From Myxococcota bacterium (lineage in GTDB: Bacteria; Myxococcota_A; UBA9160; JAFDET01): a stretch of DNA of 40,280 nucleotides. The stretch covers positions 66,497-106,776 of the forward strand of contig JANQFA010000038.1 of NCBI GenBank assembly GCA_028278065.1, read 5' to 3'. The notes beneath the pieces are model-generated. The model saw only the letters and a list, made by a program, of their open reading frames with translations, searched no databases and was not told the DNA's origin. How positions within the stretch are numbered: the first letter of the stretch is position 1; each line of letters begins with the position of its first letter. The position numbers were made by a program, and so were the translations under genes. Below are positions 24,382-32,685 of this stretch, piece after piece.

Positions 24382-25602
24382 ATGGCGCTGGCCGATGTGA
24401 GTGCGCTCTCCCCCGACATCGTCGAGGAGCCGTATGAGCTCTACGCGATGCTCCTCGAGGAGTCTCCGGTGCACTGGGACGCGCACCTCGAGGCCTATCT
24501 GGTCACGCGCTACGACGACCTGCTCACCGTCCTGCGCGACCCCCAGACCTTCTCCTCCGCGATCGGCGCGATGACCCGGCCGCCGCCCGAAGCCGCCATC
24601 GCGATCCTCGCGACCGGCCTGCCCCCGGCCAACACCCTCATCACCGCCGACCCGCCCATGCACGGCCGCTATCGATCGCTCGTCGCCAAGGCCTTCACGC
24701 CCCGACGGGTGGAGAAGATCCGCGACCACGTGAGGGTCGTCGCCCACGAGCTGATCGACGAGTTCGAGGCGGACCGCGAGGTCGAGCTGATCGGGCGGTT
24801 CGCCGCGCCGCTCCCTCTCATCATCATCGCCGAGCAGCTCGGTGTCCCGCGCTCTCGCATCGGCGACTTCAAGAAGTGGTCCGATGCCTTCCTGGACCTG
24901 ATCGGCGGCCTGGCTTCCGAGGAGCGGAGCGTCGAATGCGCGCACCAGATCCTCGAATGCCAGGAGTACTTCACCACCCGGATCGAGGAGTACCGCTCGG
25001 ATCCTCGCGACGACATACTCGGGGTCCTGATCCGTGCCAAGCTCGACGGCGAGCGGCCCCTCGACGATGCCGAGATGGCCAGCATCCTCCAGCAGTTCAT
25101 GCTCGCCGGAAACGAGACCAGCACGGCGGCCATCGCAGCGACCCAGCGCTTCCTGATCGAGCAGCCGGACGTGCTGGCCGAGGTCCGCGAGGACCGCAGC
25201 CTGATCCCTGGCGTCGTCGAGGAAGGGGTGCGACTCGAGTCTCCGGTACAGAACATCTTCCGCGTCTCGACCCGGGACACCGAGATCGGCGGGGTTCCGA
25301 TCCCCGCCTTCTCGCGGATCGGCATCATGTTCGGCGCGGCGAACCGGGATCCCCGGGTATTCCCCGAACCCAGCCGCATGAATCCCCGCCGCCCGAATGT
25401 GCGCGAGCACCTCGCGTTCGGTCACGGCGCCCACTACTGCATCGGAGCCGGACTCGCGCGTCTGGAGGGCTGCGTGGCGCTCGAGGCCCTGCTCGACCGC
25501 TTCCGTGAGGTCCGCTTCGCTCCAGGCCGCAACGACTTCAAGCACAACTCGATGTTCATCGCGCGCGGCCTGAGGGAGCTCCACCTGGAGTACCGGGTCT
25601 AG
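24382..25602 (+). CDS. Cytochrome P450
   Basis: A 406-residue soluble bacterial P450. The I-helix AGNETSTAA with the acid-Thr pair is around residues 241-249; ExxR is in EEGVRLES, and the heme-binding loop is FGHGAHYCIGAG with the cysteine ligand at about residue 353. Also DPPMHGRYRSLVAKAFTPRR (C-helix). It needs a ferredoxin and reductase, which are not in this window. Neighbouring ketosteroid isomerase suggests a steroid or terpenoid hydroxylation, but bacterial P450 substrates cannot be read from sequence. The ATG at 24382 follows GGAGG; an ATG-less upstream stretch is excluded. Confidence 0.95.
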   Translation: MALADVSALSPDIVEEPYELYAMLLEESPVHWDAHLEAYLVTRYDDLLTVLRDPQTFSSAIGAMTRPPPEAAIAILATGLPPANTLITADPPMHGRYRSLVAKAFTPRRVEKIRDHVRVVAHELIDEFEADREVELIGRFAAPLPLIIIAEQLGVPRSRIGDFKKWSDAFLDLIGGLASEERSVECAHQILECQEYFTTRIEEYRSDPRDDILGVLIRAKLDGERPLDDAEMASILQQFMLAGNETSTAAIAATQRFLIEQPDVLAEVREDRSLIPGVVEEGVRLESPVQNIFRVSTRDTEIGGVPIPAFSRIGIMFGAANRDPRVFPEPSRMNPRRPNVREHLAFGHGAHYCIGAGLARLEGCVALEALLDRFREVRFAPGRNDFKHNSMFIARGLRELHLEYRV

Positions 25603-25620
25603 CGACGAGATGCGCGCGGT

Positions 25621-26508
25621 TCAGCCGCGCTCCTTGACGACGTTCTGGCGCGTGTGTCCCAGCCCGACGGCCATCATCGCGTCCACGACCTTGTCGGGGA
25701 GCATGGCCATCAGGCGGTAGCCCAGCGTGTCGGTGCCCATCCGGTAGCGGGTGCGGGGAGACTTCGCCTCGAGCACCTCCGCGACTCGCCTGGCCAGCTT
25801 CTCGACGGGGATCCCGCGCCCCGACTTGTCGCGGAAGGTCTTGCGCATCGCACCGTAGCCCTGCTCGTAGAGGCGGCGCTCGGCTTCGGGCAGGCCTTCG
25901 AACCAGGCGTCACCGCTCTCGATCGACTTGTCCCAGAGCGGGGTGATCACGGCCCCCGGCTGCATCACGACGACGTCGATCGCCCACGGCGCGAGCTCGC
26001 GGCGGAGCGCGTCGCTGATGGACTCCAGCGCACACTTGCTCGAGGCGTAGGGCCCGAGGAATGGAGGGGTGAGATAGGCGCTCGACGAGCCGATCATCAC
26101 GACCCGGCCCGCGTCCCGGCGTAGCAGTGGGATGAAGGCCTTCGTCACCGCCAGGTAGCCCAGCACGTTGATCTCGAGCTGGCTGCGCAGGGTCTCGAGG
26201 GGGAGCAGCTCGAGCGGCCCGTAGACGGCGATCCCGGCGTTGTTGACGATCCCGACCAGCCGTCCGTCCTCCCCCAGCGCGTCCCCCACCGCCGCTGCAC
26301 CTTCGAGAACGGAGTCGTGGTCGGTCACGTCCATGCGGATCGGGGTGAGACCCGGTCCCCCGGCCTTCTCGAGGGATTCCGCGTCGGCGTCGCTGCGCAC
26401 GCTCCCGAAGACCCGGTAGCCGCGACCGACGAGCTCCAGGGCGCAGGTCCGGCCGATCCCCGTCGAGCAGCCGGTCACGACCACGGCCCCCTTCTCATCG
26501 CGCGTCAT
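25621..26508 (-). CDS. Short-chain dehydrogenase of the 17-beta-HSD type
   Basis: A 295-residue SDR: TGCSTGIG at about residue 12, NNAGI, Ser in MIGSSSAY, and Tyr/Lys in YASSK. After the active site comes QPGAVITPLWDKS, then a C-terminal part (RYRMGTDTLGYRLMAMLPDKVVDAMM) like the membrane-near helices of hydroxysteroid and retinol-type SDRs. FGSVRS after beta-2 suggests NADP(H). It converges on the P450 gene with 18 bp between stops. The setting (isomerase and P450) makes a sterol or terpenoid alcohol a reasonable substrate. Confidence 0.92.
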   Translation of the reverse strand: MTRDEKGAVVVTGCSTGIGRTCALELVGRGYRVFGSVRSDADAESLEKAGGPGLTPIRMDVTDHDSVLEGAAAVGDALGEDGRLVGIVNNAGIAVYGPLELLPLETLRSQLEINVLGYLAVTKAFIPLLRRDAGRVVMIGSSSAYLTPPFLGPYASSKCALESISDALRRELAPWAIDVVVMQPGAVITPLWDKSIESGDAWFEGLPEAERRLYEQGYGAMRKTFRDKSGRGIPVEKLARRVAEVLEAKSPRTRYRMGTDTLGYRLMAMLPDKVVDAMMAVGLGHTRQNVVKERG

Positions 26509-26696
26509 CGCTCCGTTCCTCCCCGCCCTGCCTCGGGCGGCACGACACACCCTAGCCCTGATCGGTTCGGGACACGACGCGTCCGGCCGCAGGATTCGCA
26601 GCGGGCGCATGCCCCTGGCCCGTCGGTCGGGCCAACGCCGATCGCGTGTCGGGCGGTCGTCCGATCGCGGTATTCTCGGGAACGAAGGAGCGCGCC

Positions 26697-27224
26697 ATGG
26701 CCGACCTCGAGATCCCGAACTTCCCGATGCTCCTGATGGAGCCCCTGGTCGCGGTCCCCGAGCGCTCGCGGGTGGGCTTCATCGCGAGGCTCGAGCGCTC
26801 CGCCGCCGACCGCTACCGGGTCTGGGCCGAGGAATCGGACGAGCTGCGCGAGGGACTGATCGCCTGCGCCGACCGCGAAGACGAGATCGCCGACCGCGCC
26901 GAGGCCCTCGTCCCGGTCCACCCCGCAGACGAGGAGATCGTCGGTAGATCGCTCGCCGAGGCACGCAGGCTCTACGCGAGCGCCTTCGAGGGCCACAGCC
27001 TGCTGGACCGCATCACCCTGCAGGCCCACGCCGAGCGGCAGGGTTCCCTCGCCTGGCTCGGCTTCGCGCGCCAGGCCGAAGACGAGGCCGCGAAGCGGGA
27101 GTTCCTGGCCCTGGCGGATCTCGAGGTGGCGAGCGCCGAGCACATCGACGCGACCCTCGGCATCCGGTCGAGCACATCGACGCGACCTTCCGCATCCGGT
27201 CGACCAGCGAGATCGGACGGCTAG
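26697..27224 (+). CDS. Ferritin-like helical protein with frameshifted C-terminus
   Basis: A 175-residue, almost fully helical protein starting MADLEIPNFPMLLMEPL after AAGGAG. Regularly spaced Glu and His (DREDEIADRAEAL, QAHAERQGSLAWLGFARQAEDEAAKREFLALADLEVASAEHID) fit a ferritin-like four-helix bundle, although the pattern is not a clean di-iron ExxH set. The last 17 residues (STSTRPSASGRPARSDG) are read out of frame after a 32-bp tandem duplication, so the original C-terminus has been replaced. The stop overlaps the convergent PEP-CTERM gene by 4 bp. Family call is tentative. Confidence 0.6.
   Translation: MADLEIPNFPMLLMEPLVAVPERSRVGFIARLERSAADRYRVWAEESDELREGLIACADREDEIADRAEALVPVHPADEEIVGRSLAEARRLYASAFEGHSLLDRITLQAHAERQGSLAWLGFARQAEDEAAKREFLALADLEVASAEHIDATLGIRSSTSTRPSASGRPARSDG
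27138..27201 (+). repeat. 32-bp tandem duplication (2 copies) inside a gene
   Basis: Units 27138-27169 and 27170-27201 differ at 2 of 32 positions (both start GAGCACATCGACGCGACC). The length is not a multiple of three, so the second unit is read in a different frame from the first. Confidence 0.85.
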
Positions 27225-27985
27225 CGGCGTGTCTGCCGGACCAGTACGGCCAGACCCACGGCGAGGAGGGCCCAGGTGCCCGGCTCGGGCAGGAAGACCA
27301 GATCCAGGGTCGCGAAGGTGGGGACCCTCACGAAGTACTCCTCCCCGGCGTCGATGATCATCACCGAGGCGGACACCAGGCGGATCTCCCCGATCCCGTT
27401 CTCGTCGCGGTTGTCGAAGCCGGTCCGGGAGACCGACGAGCCCGGCACGCTGTCCACGACCACGTCGTTCGCCGTGACGGTGCCCGTCGACCACTCCATG
27501 CCGATGGTCTGGGTGCTGAGAATCTGATCGAGCGGTGGCGGGACGAATCCGACCTGCACACCGCCCAGGCCGATCGGGTTGAGGGGAATGCTGATGAGGA
27601 TCTCGTCCGCCACGTCGTAGAAGTCGAAGGCGCCGTCCAGGGACATCAGGCCACCCACGCTTCCGTCCGGGCGAGGCGCGAAGCTGCCGGAAGTGGTCGC
27701 GTAGGTGGTGAAGGCGCTCTCGACGACGGCGGGGATCTCGGGCGGCCTCTCGGAGCCGAAGTCGCCGCCGAAGTCGGTCACGCCGAACACGCCGGCCGGA
27801 AGCTCGAACACGCCGGTCGTCGGATCGTAGGTCGCGTCCCCGGCGCCGTCCGTCGGGATCACGAGGAGGCCGTCGAAGATGTCGATGGTCAGACTGCCCT
27901 CGAACGCGAGCGCGGTCGCCTGGTGCGCCGGCACCAGGATCGCGAGGGCCAGCCACAAGTTCAGTGCGAGGGCTCGATTCCGCAT
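27221..27985 (-). CDS. PEP-CTERM sorted exported protein
   Basis: A 254-residue exported protein: signal peptide (LALNLWLALAILVPAHQATA), a beta-rich body with many Asp/Gly/Thr (SLTIDIFDGLLVIPTDGAGD), and a C-terminal LPEPGTWALLAVGLAVLVRQTRR sorting tag. The ATG at 27985 follows GGAGA; an upstream ATG at 28003 would add six residues. Together with the gene at 11052 it shows the genome uses an exosortase system. Body without recognisable domain. Monocistronic by layout. Confidence 0.9.
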   Translation of the reverse strand: MRNRALALNLWLALAILVPAHQATALAFEGSLTIDIFDGLLVIPTDGAGDATYDPTTGVFELPAGVFGVTDFGGDFGSERPPEIPAVVESAFTTYATTSGSFAPRPDGSVGGLMSLDGAFDFYDVADEILISIPLNPIGLGGVQVGFVPPPLDQILSTQTIGMEWSTGTVTANDVVVDSVPGSSVSRTGFDNRDENGIGEIRLVSASVMIIDAGEEYFVRVPTFATLDLVFLPEPGTWALLAVGLAVLVRQTRR

Positions 27986-28086
27986 GTCGTCTCCGCTTAG
28001 CATCGCTCCACAGGGAAGTGGGAACGAGACAGCCCCTGTGTCACTTTCTCGCGCGATTCGAGCAGAAACCGGGGAACCGCCGGGAT

Positions 28087-28111
28087 GGCCGAGCCCCGCG
28101 GGGGCTCGGCC
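28087..28111 (-). terminator. Hairpin downstream of the monooxygenase-fold gene
   Basis: Perfect 11-bp arms (GGCCGAGCCCC / GGGGCTCGGCC) with a 3-base loop, 3 bp after the stop of the leftward gene at 28115. No clear T-run follows on the minus strand, so termination may be weak or structural. Confidence 0.55.
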
Positions 28112-28114
28112 TCC

Positions 28115-28459
28115 TCACGCCTCGTCGAAGAAGTCGGCGCGCGGCACGCCCTTCGAGTCGTAGACGGCACCCCGTCTCGCCGGCTCGTACTTCCAGACCT
28201 CGATGCCCCGGATGCCGTGGGCCGCGATCGTGTCGCGCATGGCCGCGTAGTGCGGCCCCGCCAGGTGGCTGGCGAGCGACTGCGAATCCCGCCAACGCTC
28301 GTAGATGTAGATCCGGGCCGGGTTCAGCAGATCGGCACTCCAGACGTAGTCGAGGCAGCCCGGCCAGGCCCGCGTCCGCTCCATGTGCGGCCGCCCGGCG
28401 ACCAGCGCCGCATCGCGCTTCCCGGGATCGACATCCACCCACCCGGTGACCAGCAGCAC
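28115..28459 (-). CDS. Antibiotic-biosynthesis-monooxygenase (ABM) fold protein
   Basis: A 114-residue ferredoxin-like dimeric alpha+beta barrel protein: LLVTGWVDVDPGKRDAALVAG as first strand and helix, PGCLDYVWSADLLNPARIYIYERW as the central hairpin (the ABM signature), SLASHLAGPHYAAMRD as second helix. Members are cofactor-free monooxygenases or heme-degrading enzymes, and many have unknown substrates. The GTG at 28459 is selected by an ideal ribosome binding site (AGGAGGT) at 5 to 6 bp; the longer reading to 28630 would run through the divergent gene's promoter. Confidence 0.85.
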   Translation of the reverse strand: MLLVTGWVDVDPGKRDAALVAGRPHMERTRAWPGCLDYVWSADLLNPARIYIYERWRDSQSLASHLAGPHYAAMRDTIAAHGIRGIEVWKYEPARRGAVYDSKGVPRADFFDEA

Positions 28460-28559
28460 GTCCGACCTCCTTCCTCCGGGCGAGGCGAACGAACGTGCGA
28501 ACGCCTCGATGGCTCCATTGTCATGCATACTCGCAGGCGGGGGAACCCGGAGGATTGCC

Positions 28560-28991
28560 GTGTCCGCGACCCATCTGCACGACGAGCTCTCCGTGCGCGC
28601 CCTGATCGAGCGATACGCGGATTCGGTCAACCGCCGGGATGCCCGCGACTGGGCGGCGCTGTGGACAGAGGACGGTGTCTGGGAGCTCTTCGGGGGCGAG
28701 ATCGCCGGACGCGAAGCCGTGGTGGCCGCCTGGCGTGCGGCGATGGAGGGGATCCCGTTCGTCTTCCACGTACCGCACTCGGCCGTGATCGAGGTCGACG
28801 GCGACCGGGCGACAGGTCGCTGGACGGTGTCCGAGCAGCTGGTCGACGCCCAGGGGCAGCCCGCCGTCCTGCTCGCCCTCTACCACGACGAGTACCGCCG
28901 CGAAGCGGGAGCGTGGAAGATCGCACGCCGCCGGCTGCAGCCCCTCTATCAGGGCCCGGCGGACCTCTCGGGCCCGCGGCCCCCCGCGTGA
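28560..28991 (+). CDS. SnoaL-like NTF2-fold protein
   Basis: A 143-residue SnoaL_4-type protein: ELSVRALIERYADSVNRRDARDWAALWTEDGVWEL is the diagnostic helix-strand start, then GREAVVAAWRAAMEG, HVPHSAVIEVDGDRATGRWTV and YHDEYRREAGAWKIARRRL. The start is a GTG with GGAGG at 7 bp. It is divergent from the ABM-fold gene (100-bp gap) and converges on the serine hydrolase with 4 bp between stops. It is the fifth NTF2-fold gene in the window. Confidence 0.87.
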   Translation: MSATHLHDELSVRALIERYADSVNRRDARDWAALWTEDGVWELFGGEIAGREAVVAAWRAAMEGIPFVFHVPHSAVIEVDGDRATGRWTVSEQLVDAQGQPAVLLALYHDEYRREAGAWKIARRRLQPLYQGPADLSGPRPPA

Positions 28992-28995
28992 CCGC

Positions 28996-30150
28996 TCAGT
29001 TCACCACCGCGCCGATCACCAGGTCCGACAGTCGCGCGAAGCGCTCGAAGTTGCGGGAGTCCTCGAGCACCCCGCTCGTGAGGCAGACGAACGCCAGGTC
29101 ACGCTCGGGATCCACCCAGAACATGGTCGAGCCGGCGCCGAGTCCACCGTACGTGCCGCTCGAGGCCGTGAGTCCAAAGGGCATCGGGAAGAGCCCCTCG
29201 CCGCGCAGGAAGAACCCGAGCCCGAGATAGGCCGGCAGGGGCTCCCAGCCACGCGCCTCGCACATGCCGTCGAAGATGTGGTTGACCTCGGCACCGGTGT
29301 GGTTGCTCAGGGCGAGCTCCAGCAGGGCCGACGAGATCATCCGCGCCCCATCGAGCTCGCCACCGCGACGCAGCATCTCGCTCCATCGGAAGAGGTCGTG
29401 CGCCGTTCCCAGCGCGCCTCCGCCGGGCATCTCGAAGGTCTCGGTCTGCAGCACGTTGATGGCGTTCAGCGCGGCCGGCGGGATGATCCCCGGGTTGGGG
29501 TCCCGCACCACGACCGGGACCCGCCTCCCGGCCAGATCCGGGCGCAGGGTGAGGCTGGTGCTCTTCATGCCGAGCGGCGCCAGGACGTCCTCGTCGAGGA
29601 TCTGGCGGAACGGGCGCGCCCCCCCGTCGATGCGTCGGACGATCTCGGCGAGGACCGCGAACGCTCCGATGGGGCTGTAGCTCACGATGGTGCCCGGCTT
29701 CACGTAGGGGGCCTGTCCCGCCACGGCCAGGGCCACGACCTCGGTGCTGCCCAGCTCGCCCGGCTCGATGTGGGGGAGGTCCTTCGGCAGGCCCGCCCGG
29801 TGGCAGAGGAGCTGGGCCAGTGTCACGCGCTGCTTCCCGTGGGCGGCGAACTCCGGGATGACCTCGGCGACGGGAGTGGTCAGCTGGAGCTCGCCCCGAT
29901 CGACGCAGCGCAGGACCGCCACGGCCGTCATCGTCTTGGTCACGGAGAAGAGGTGGAACACGTCGTCGAGCGCCGCCTCCCGGCCGCCCTCCCGCTCCGC
30001 GAAGCCGATGGCTTCGTGCAGGCAGACCCGGCCGCCGCGGGCCACGAGGATCACGGCGCCGTCATAGCGCTTCGCTTCCACGTCCTCCGCGATGACCCGG
30101 CAGACGCGCTGCAGACGATCCGCATCGAGGCCCGACTCGTGAGTCTCCAT
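28996..30150 (-). CDS. Beta-lactamase-family serine hydrolase (class C / EstB-like)
   Basis: A 384-residue penicillin-binding-protein-like hydrolase. The nucleophile motif SVTK is at residues 69-72 and the general-base Tyr is Y158 in SYSP, where many members have YSN. The third motif is probably in the GTYGGLGAG stretch near the C-terminus, where class C enzymes have KTG or HxG. No signal peptide is visible, so it is cytoplasmic and more likely an esterase, transesterase or lactone hydrolase than a beta-lactamase. ATG 30150 is the only good start. Single gene between convergent and divergent neighbours. Confidence 0.9.
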   Translation of the reverse strand: METHESGLDADRLQRVCRVIAEDVEAKRYDGAVILVARGGRVCLHEAIGFAEREGGREAALDDVFHLFSVTKTMTAVAVLRCVDRGELQLTTPVAEVIPEFAAHGKQRVTLAQLLCHRAGLPKDLPHIEPGELGSTEVVALAVAGQAPYVKPGTIVSYSPIGAFAVLAEIVRRIDGGARPFRQILDEDVLAPLGMKSTSLTLRPDLAGRRVPVVVRDPNPGIIPPAALNAINVLQTETFEMPGGGALGTAHDLFRWSEMLRRGGELDGARMISSALLELALSNHTGAEVNHIFDGMCEARGWEPLPAYLGLGFFLRGEGLFPMPFGLTASSGTYGGLGAGSTMFWVDPERDLAFVCLTSGVLEDSRNFERFARLSDLVIGAVVN

Positions 30151-30258
30151 CCTCTTCCTCCACGTCGCTGGGACGATTCTCGCAGAGCCCGTCCGGCACA
30201 GCCATCGCGCAGCCGGAAGCTGCTAGACTGCCTCTCACAACCGTGTAGGGACGGGGAC

Positions 30259-31020
30259 ATGACGGCAGACACCGGCGAGTTCGGAACCGGCTGGCAGAAG
30301 TGGAATCCCCAGGCCTGGGTGGACTTCCTCACCGTCAAGCTGATGATGTCCAAGGTGGGAGATGTGATTCCGAGGACCTACGTCCCCATCCTCCGCCTGG
30401 TCTCCGAGGACGCGGGCAAGGTCGATGAGGGCTACGACCGGGTCGTGTCCCTGCGCGAGCCCATCCGTCTCCTCGATTCGCCCCGCGACAGGTGGCGCAA
30501 GATCTACGGCGCCTACATCCGCGAGCTCGAGTGGGTGTTCGGAGAGCTGAGTCAGCACTTCACCCAGGCGGAGTATCAGGACCTGGTCGTCGACATCATG
30601 GCGCGGAACATCCGCCAGGCCATGGGCTCCCTGCTGCCCAGCATCGAGCGGGCGACGCGGCCCGAGGGCTCGGCGCCCACCCGGCCCGCGACGGCCTCCC
30701 GGGGCTCCAGCCGCCGGGGCCGGCTCGTGGAGAAGGTCGGCGGCTTCCTGCTGAAGCACGTGAGCCCGATCAGCGCCATCGTCGGCCCGGCCGAGCTGAA
30801 GATGAGCGGGGGCCGCATCCAGATGTACATCCCCCGCTGCTGGATGCACACCGCGCCGGGCGACGGCCGGACCCAGGATCGGGCCTGCCTGGAGGGCTGC
30901 AAGGCGTCCTGCGAGGCCGTCTTCAACGGCAACACCCCCCTGGCGATGCTCTTCGAGCCCGATCTCCCCGAGTACTCCTGCACGATCTCGGTGACGATGG
31001 GCGAAGGGCTGGCCGGCTAG
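30259..31020 (+). CDS. Hypothetical protein with Cys-rich C-terminal domain
   Basis: A 253-residue protein of unknown function. The N-terminal 130 residues are helical (RWRKIYGAYIRELEWVFGEL, then EYQDLVVDIMARNIRQAMG), followed by a Ser/Arg/Thr-rich linker. The C-terminal domain has PRCWMHTAP, ACLEGCKASCEAVF and a final PEYSCTISVTMG. The C-x(n)-C-x(n)-C-T-(I/M) ending recalls the small protein at 3432 and the ATC-hydrolase-like family. TAGACT at 30224-30229 may be its -10 box. It ends 55 bp before a strong terminator. Confidence 0.75.
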   Translation: MTADTGEFGTGWQKWNPQAWVDFLTVKLMMSKVGDVIPRTYVPILRLVSEDAGKVDEGYDRVVSLREPIRLLDSPRDRWRKIYGAYIRELEWVFGELSQHFTQAEYQDLVVDIMARNIRQAMGSLLPSIERATRPEGSAPTRPATASRGSSRRGRLVEKVGGFLLKHVSPISAIVGPAELKMSGGRIQMYIPRCWMHTAPGDGRTQDRACLEGCKASCEAVFNGNTPLAMLFEPDLPEYSCTISVTMGEGLAG

Positions 31021-31075
31021 CGCGCCGCCGCACCAGGCTGAGCGCCGCCGTGCGCGCAGCGAAGCCCGAAACGAC

Positions 31076-31105
31076 GACGGGCGGCAGCCGAAGCTGCCGC
31101 CCGTC
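31076..31105. terminator. Bidirectional intrinsic terminator
   Basis: Perfect 13-bp arms (GACGGGCGGCAGC / GCTGCCGCCCGTC) around a CGAA tetraloop, followed on the plus strand by TCTTATTCT. It lies between the convergent genes ending at 31020 (+) and 31130 (-). Confidence 0.82.
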
Positions 31106-31129
31106 TCTTATTCTACGCTGCGCGTTGCT

Positions 31130-32362
31130 CTAGAAGCACTCGCAGGGGTTCTGGCCCGACAGGAAGTTCGAGGTCGACGGGCAGCTGGCACAGCCCGGGG
31201 GCAGAGCCGCTCCCGGATCGCACTCCTCGCCGAAGTCGATCGTGCCGTCTCCGCAGGTCCCGCACGAGGGCGCGGCGTCACCCGACACGGCCGGAGAGCC
31301 GCCGGAGTCGTAGTCGATCTGGCGGTTGAAGTTCTGGTCGCTCGCCCCCAGCAGACCGTCCTGGATGCTGGTGACGATGAGGGCCGACCCCGCGGACTGC
31401 AGCGCGGCGCTGGCGTCGCTCACGCACGCCGCCACGGTCGCGTTGTCGCAGGCGGTTCCGTCGTCCGTGGTGCCGCCGTTCCCGGCGCCGCCCTTGAAGT
31501 CGTTCTCGCACTTCAGGAGCGCCTTGTTGATGCAGCTCTGCATCTTGCCCAGGACCTTCGAGTCGCTCGAGACGCACTTCTGGGGATCGTCCGGATTCTC
31601 GTCGATGCAGCCCCCGGGCCCCAGGCCGCCGAAGTCATAGATGGTCGCGAACTGGAAGTCGAACAGCGAGAGCGTCCGGCGCACCGTCCCGTCTTCGGCC
31701 GTGTATGCAGCCTGCCACACCCCCGAGATATCGGCGTTCGGGTCGCCTCCGCTGCACGTGGCCAGATCGAGCTGGGTCCCATCGGCCGTCGAGCAGTCGG
31801 CGAGGCAGCCGAGCGCGGGGACGTCGCCGAGGGTGACCGCGGCACCGCTGCCGTCGTAGTCGAAGCCCTTCTTCGCGGGATTGAACTTCGAGTTGCACTT
31901 GTCGATCGCCGCGGCGAACGAGTTGGCGGCCTCCGTGCCGTAGGTCGCGCAGGGGCGGGGATCCGCAAGACACCGACCCGGCCTGTCGAAGACGATGCCC
32001 GGCGGCACCGTGATCTGGTAGTCGCAGAAGCTGTCGCTCACGCAAGGAGTGCCATCGGCGGGCCCGGAGCTCGGAACGGTCCCGCCGGTGAAGCAGGTCG
32101 TGTTGCCGGGCTCTCCGTCCGGATCGCTGGTGTCGCACTCCGCGATGCACTCGAGCACGCCCGGCTCGTCACCCTTGCTGTCGCACGAGTTCATCGCCTT
32201 GTTCATGCAGTCGTTGTACGCGTTGATCTGCTTCACGAGATCCGAGCGCCAACCCGCAGCGCTCTTCGTCGTGCCGGCGTCGAGGATCAACGCCGCGGCC
32301 ACCCCACTCCCGAAGATCAATCCCAGGACCGCTGCAACGCTCAGGTATCCGTTCCGCTTCAT
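31130..32362 (-). CDS. Secreted Cys-rich protein with a Myxococcus-type disulfide repeat
   Basis: A 410-residue exported protein starting MKRNGYLSVAAVLGLIFGSGVAAA (signal peptide) after GGGAGAAGAAGG. The mature part carries some two dozen Cys in pairs (INAYNDCMNKAMNSCDSKGD; later QSCINKALLKCENDFKGG, a repeat of the same CxxxAxxxC theme). It ends with CGTCGDGTIDFGEECDPG and CASC, the Myxococcus cysteine-rich repeat (TIGR02232/DUF4215 type). The protein should be disulfide-stabilised outside the cytoplasm; the function is unknown. The repeat supports a myxobacterial or related deltaproteobacterial origin. Confidence 0.85.
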   Translation of the reverse strand: MKRNGYLSVAAVLGLIFGSGVAAALILDAGTTKSAAGWRSDLVKQINAYNDCMNKAMNSCDSKGDEPGVLECIAECDTSDPDGEPGNTTCFTGGTVPSSGPADGTPCVSDSFCDYQITVPPGIVFDRPGRCLADPRPCATYGTEAANSFAAAIDKCNSKFNPAKKGFDYDGSGAAVTLGDVPALGCLADCSTADGTQLDLATCSGGDPNADISGVWQAAYTAEDGTVRRTLSLFDFQFATIYDFGGLGPGGCIDENPDDPQKCVSSDSKVLGKMQSCINKALLKCENDFKGGAGNGGTTDDGTACDNATVAACVSDASAALQSAGSALIVTSIQDGLLGASDQNFNRQIDYDSGGSPAVSGDAAPSCGTCGDGTIDFGEECDPGAALPPGCASCPSTSNFLSGQNPCECF

Positions 32363-32632
32363 CCTTCTTCTCCCGTTGTGGTACGGCGAGGCGTGTCTTG
32401 GTCGGCCGGCCTGCGTCTCCCGACCGCTCGTCCCGGAGACTCGCTTTCCCGGCGCACATGATCTCACCTTTCCGAGCGCAATCGAAGCCCTTTCGACACC
32501 CAAGCTGCAACTTTCTCGCGATTTCGGGTGAATGCGACGCGCGCCCGCGGGGGTTGCACCGAAACCTGCGCGTGTCGACACGGCGGCCCGAATCCCCCGC
32601 GCAATCGGCGAGTTACAGGCCGGCCTTCCGCC

Positions 32633-32653
32633 TGAGTTGACAATGTCAACAAA
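32633..32653. promoter_or_regulatory. TetR operator candidate, site O1
   Basis: Right arm TGTCAACAAA is identical to the palindrome at 21150; left arm TGAGTTGACA keeps 8 of 10. The core GTTGACA-N-TGTCAAC is a perfect palindrome. It lies 52 bp before the TetR start codon. Confidence 0.7.
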
Positions 32654-32664
32654 AGCGCCGGGAT

Positions 32665-32685
32665 TTTGTTGACACCGGCAACCTG
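32665..32685. promoter_or_regulatory. TetR operator candidate, site O2 (one strong arm)
   Basis: Left arm TTTGTTGACA is a perfect match; the right arm CGGCAACCTG keeps 5 of 10. Its centre is 32 bp (three helical turns) from O1 and it ends 19 bp before the TetR start codon, so binding would block transcription or initiation. Confidence 0.6.
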
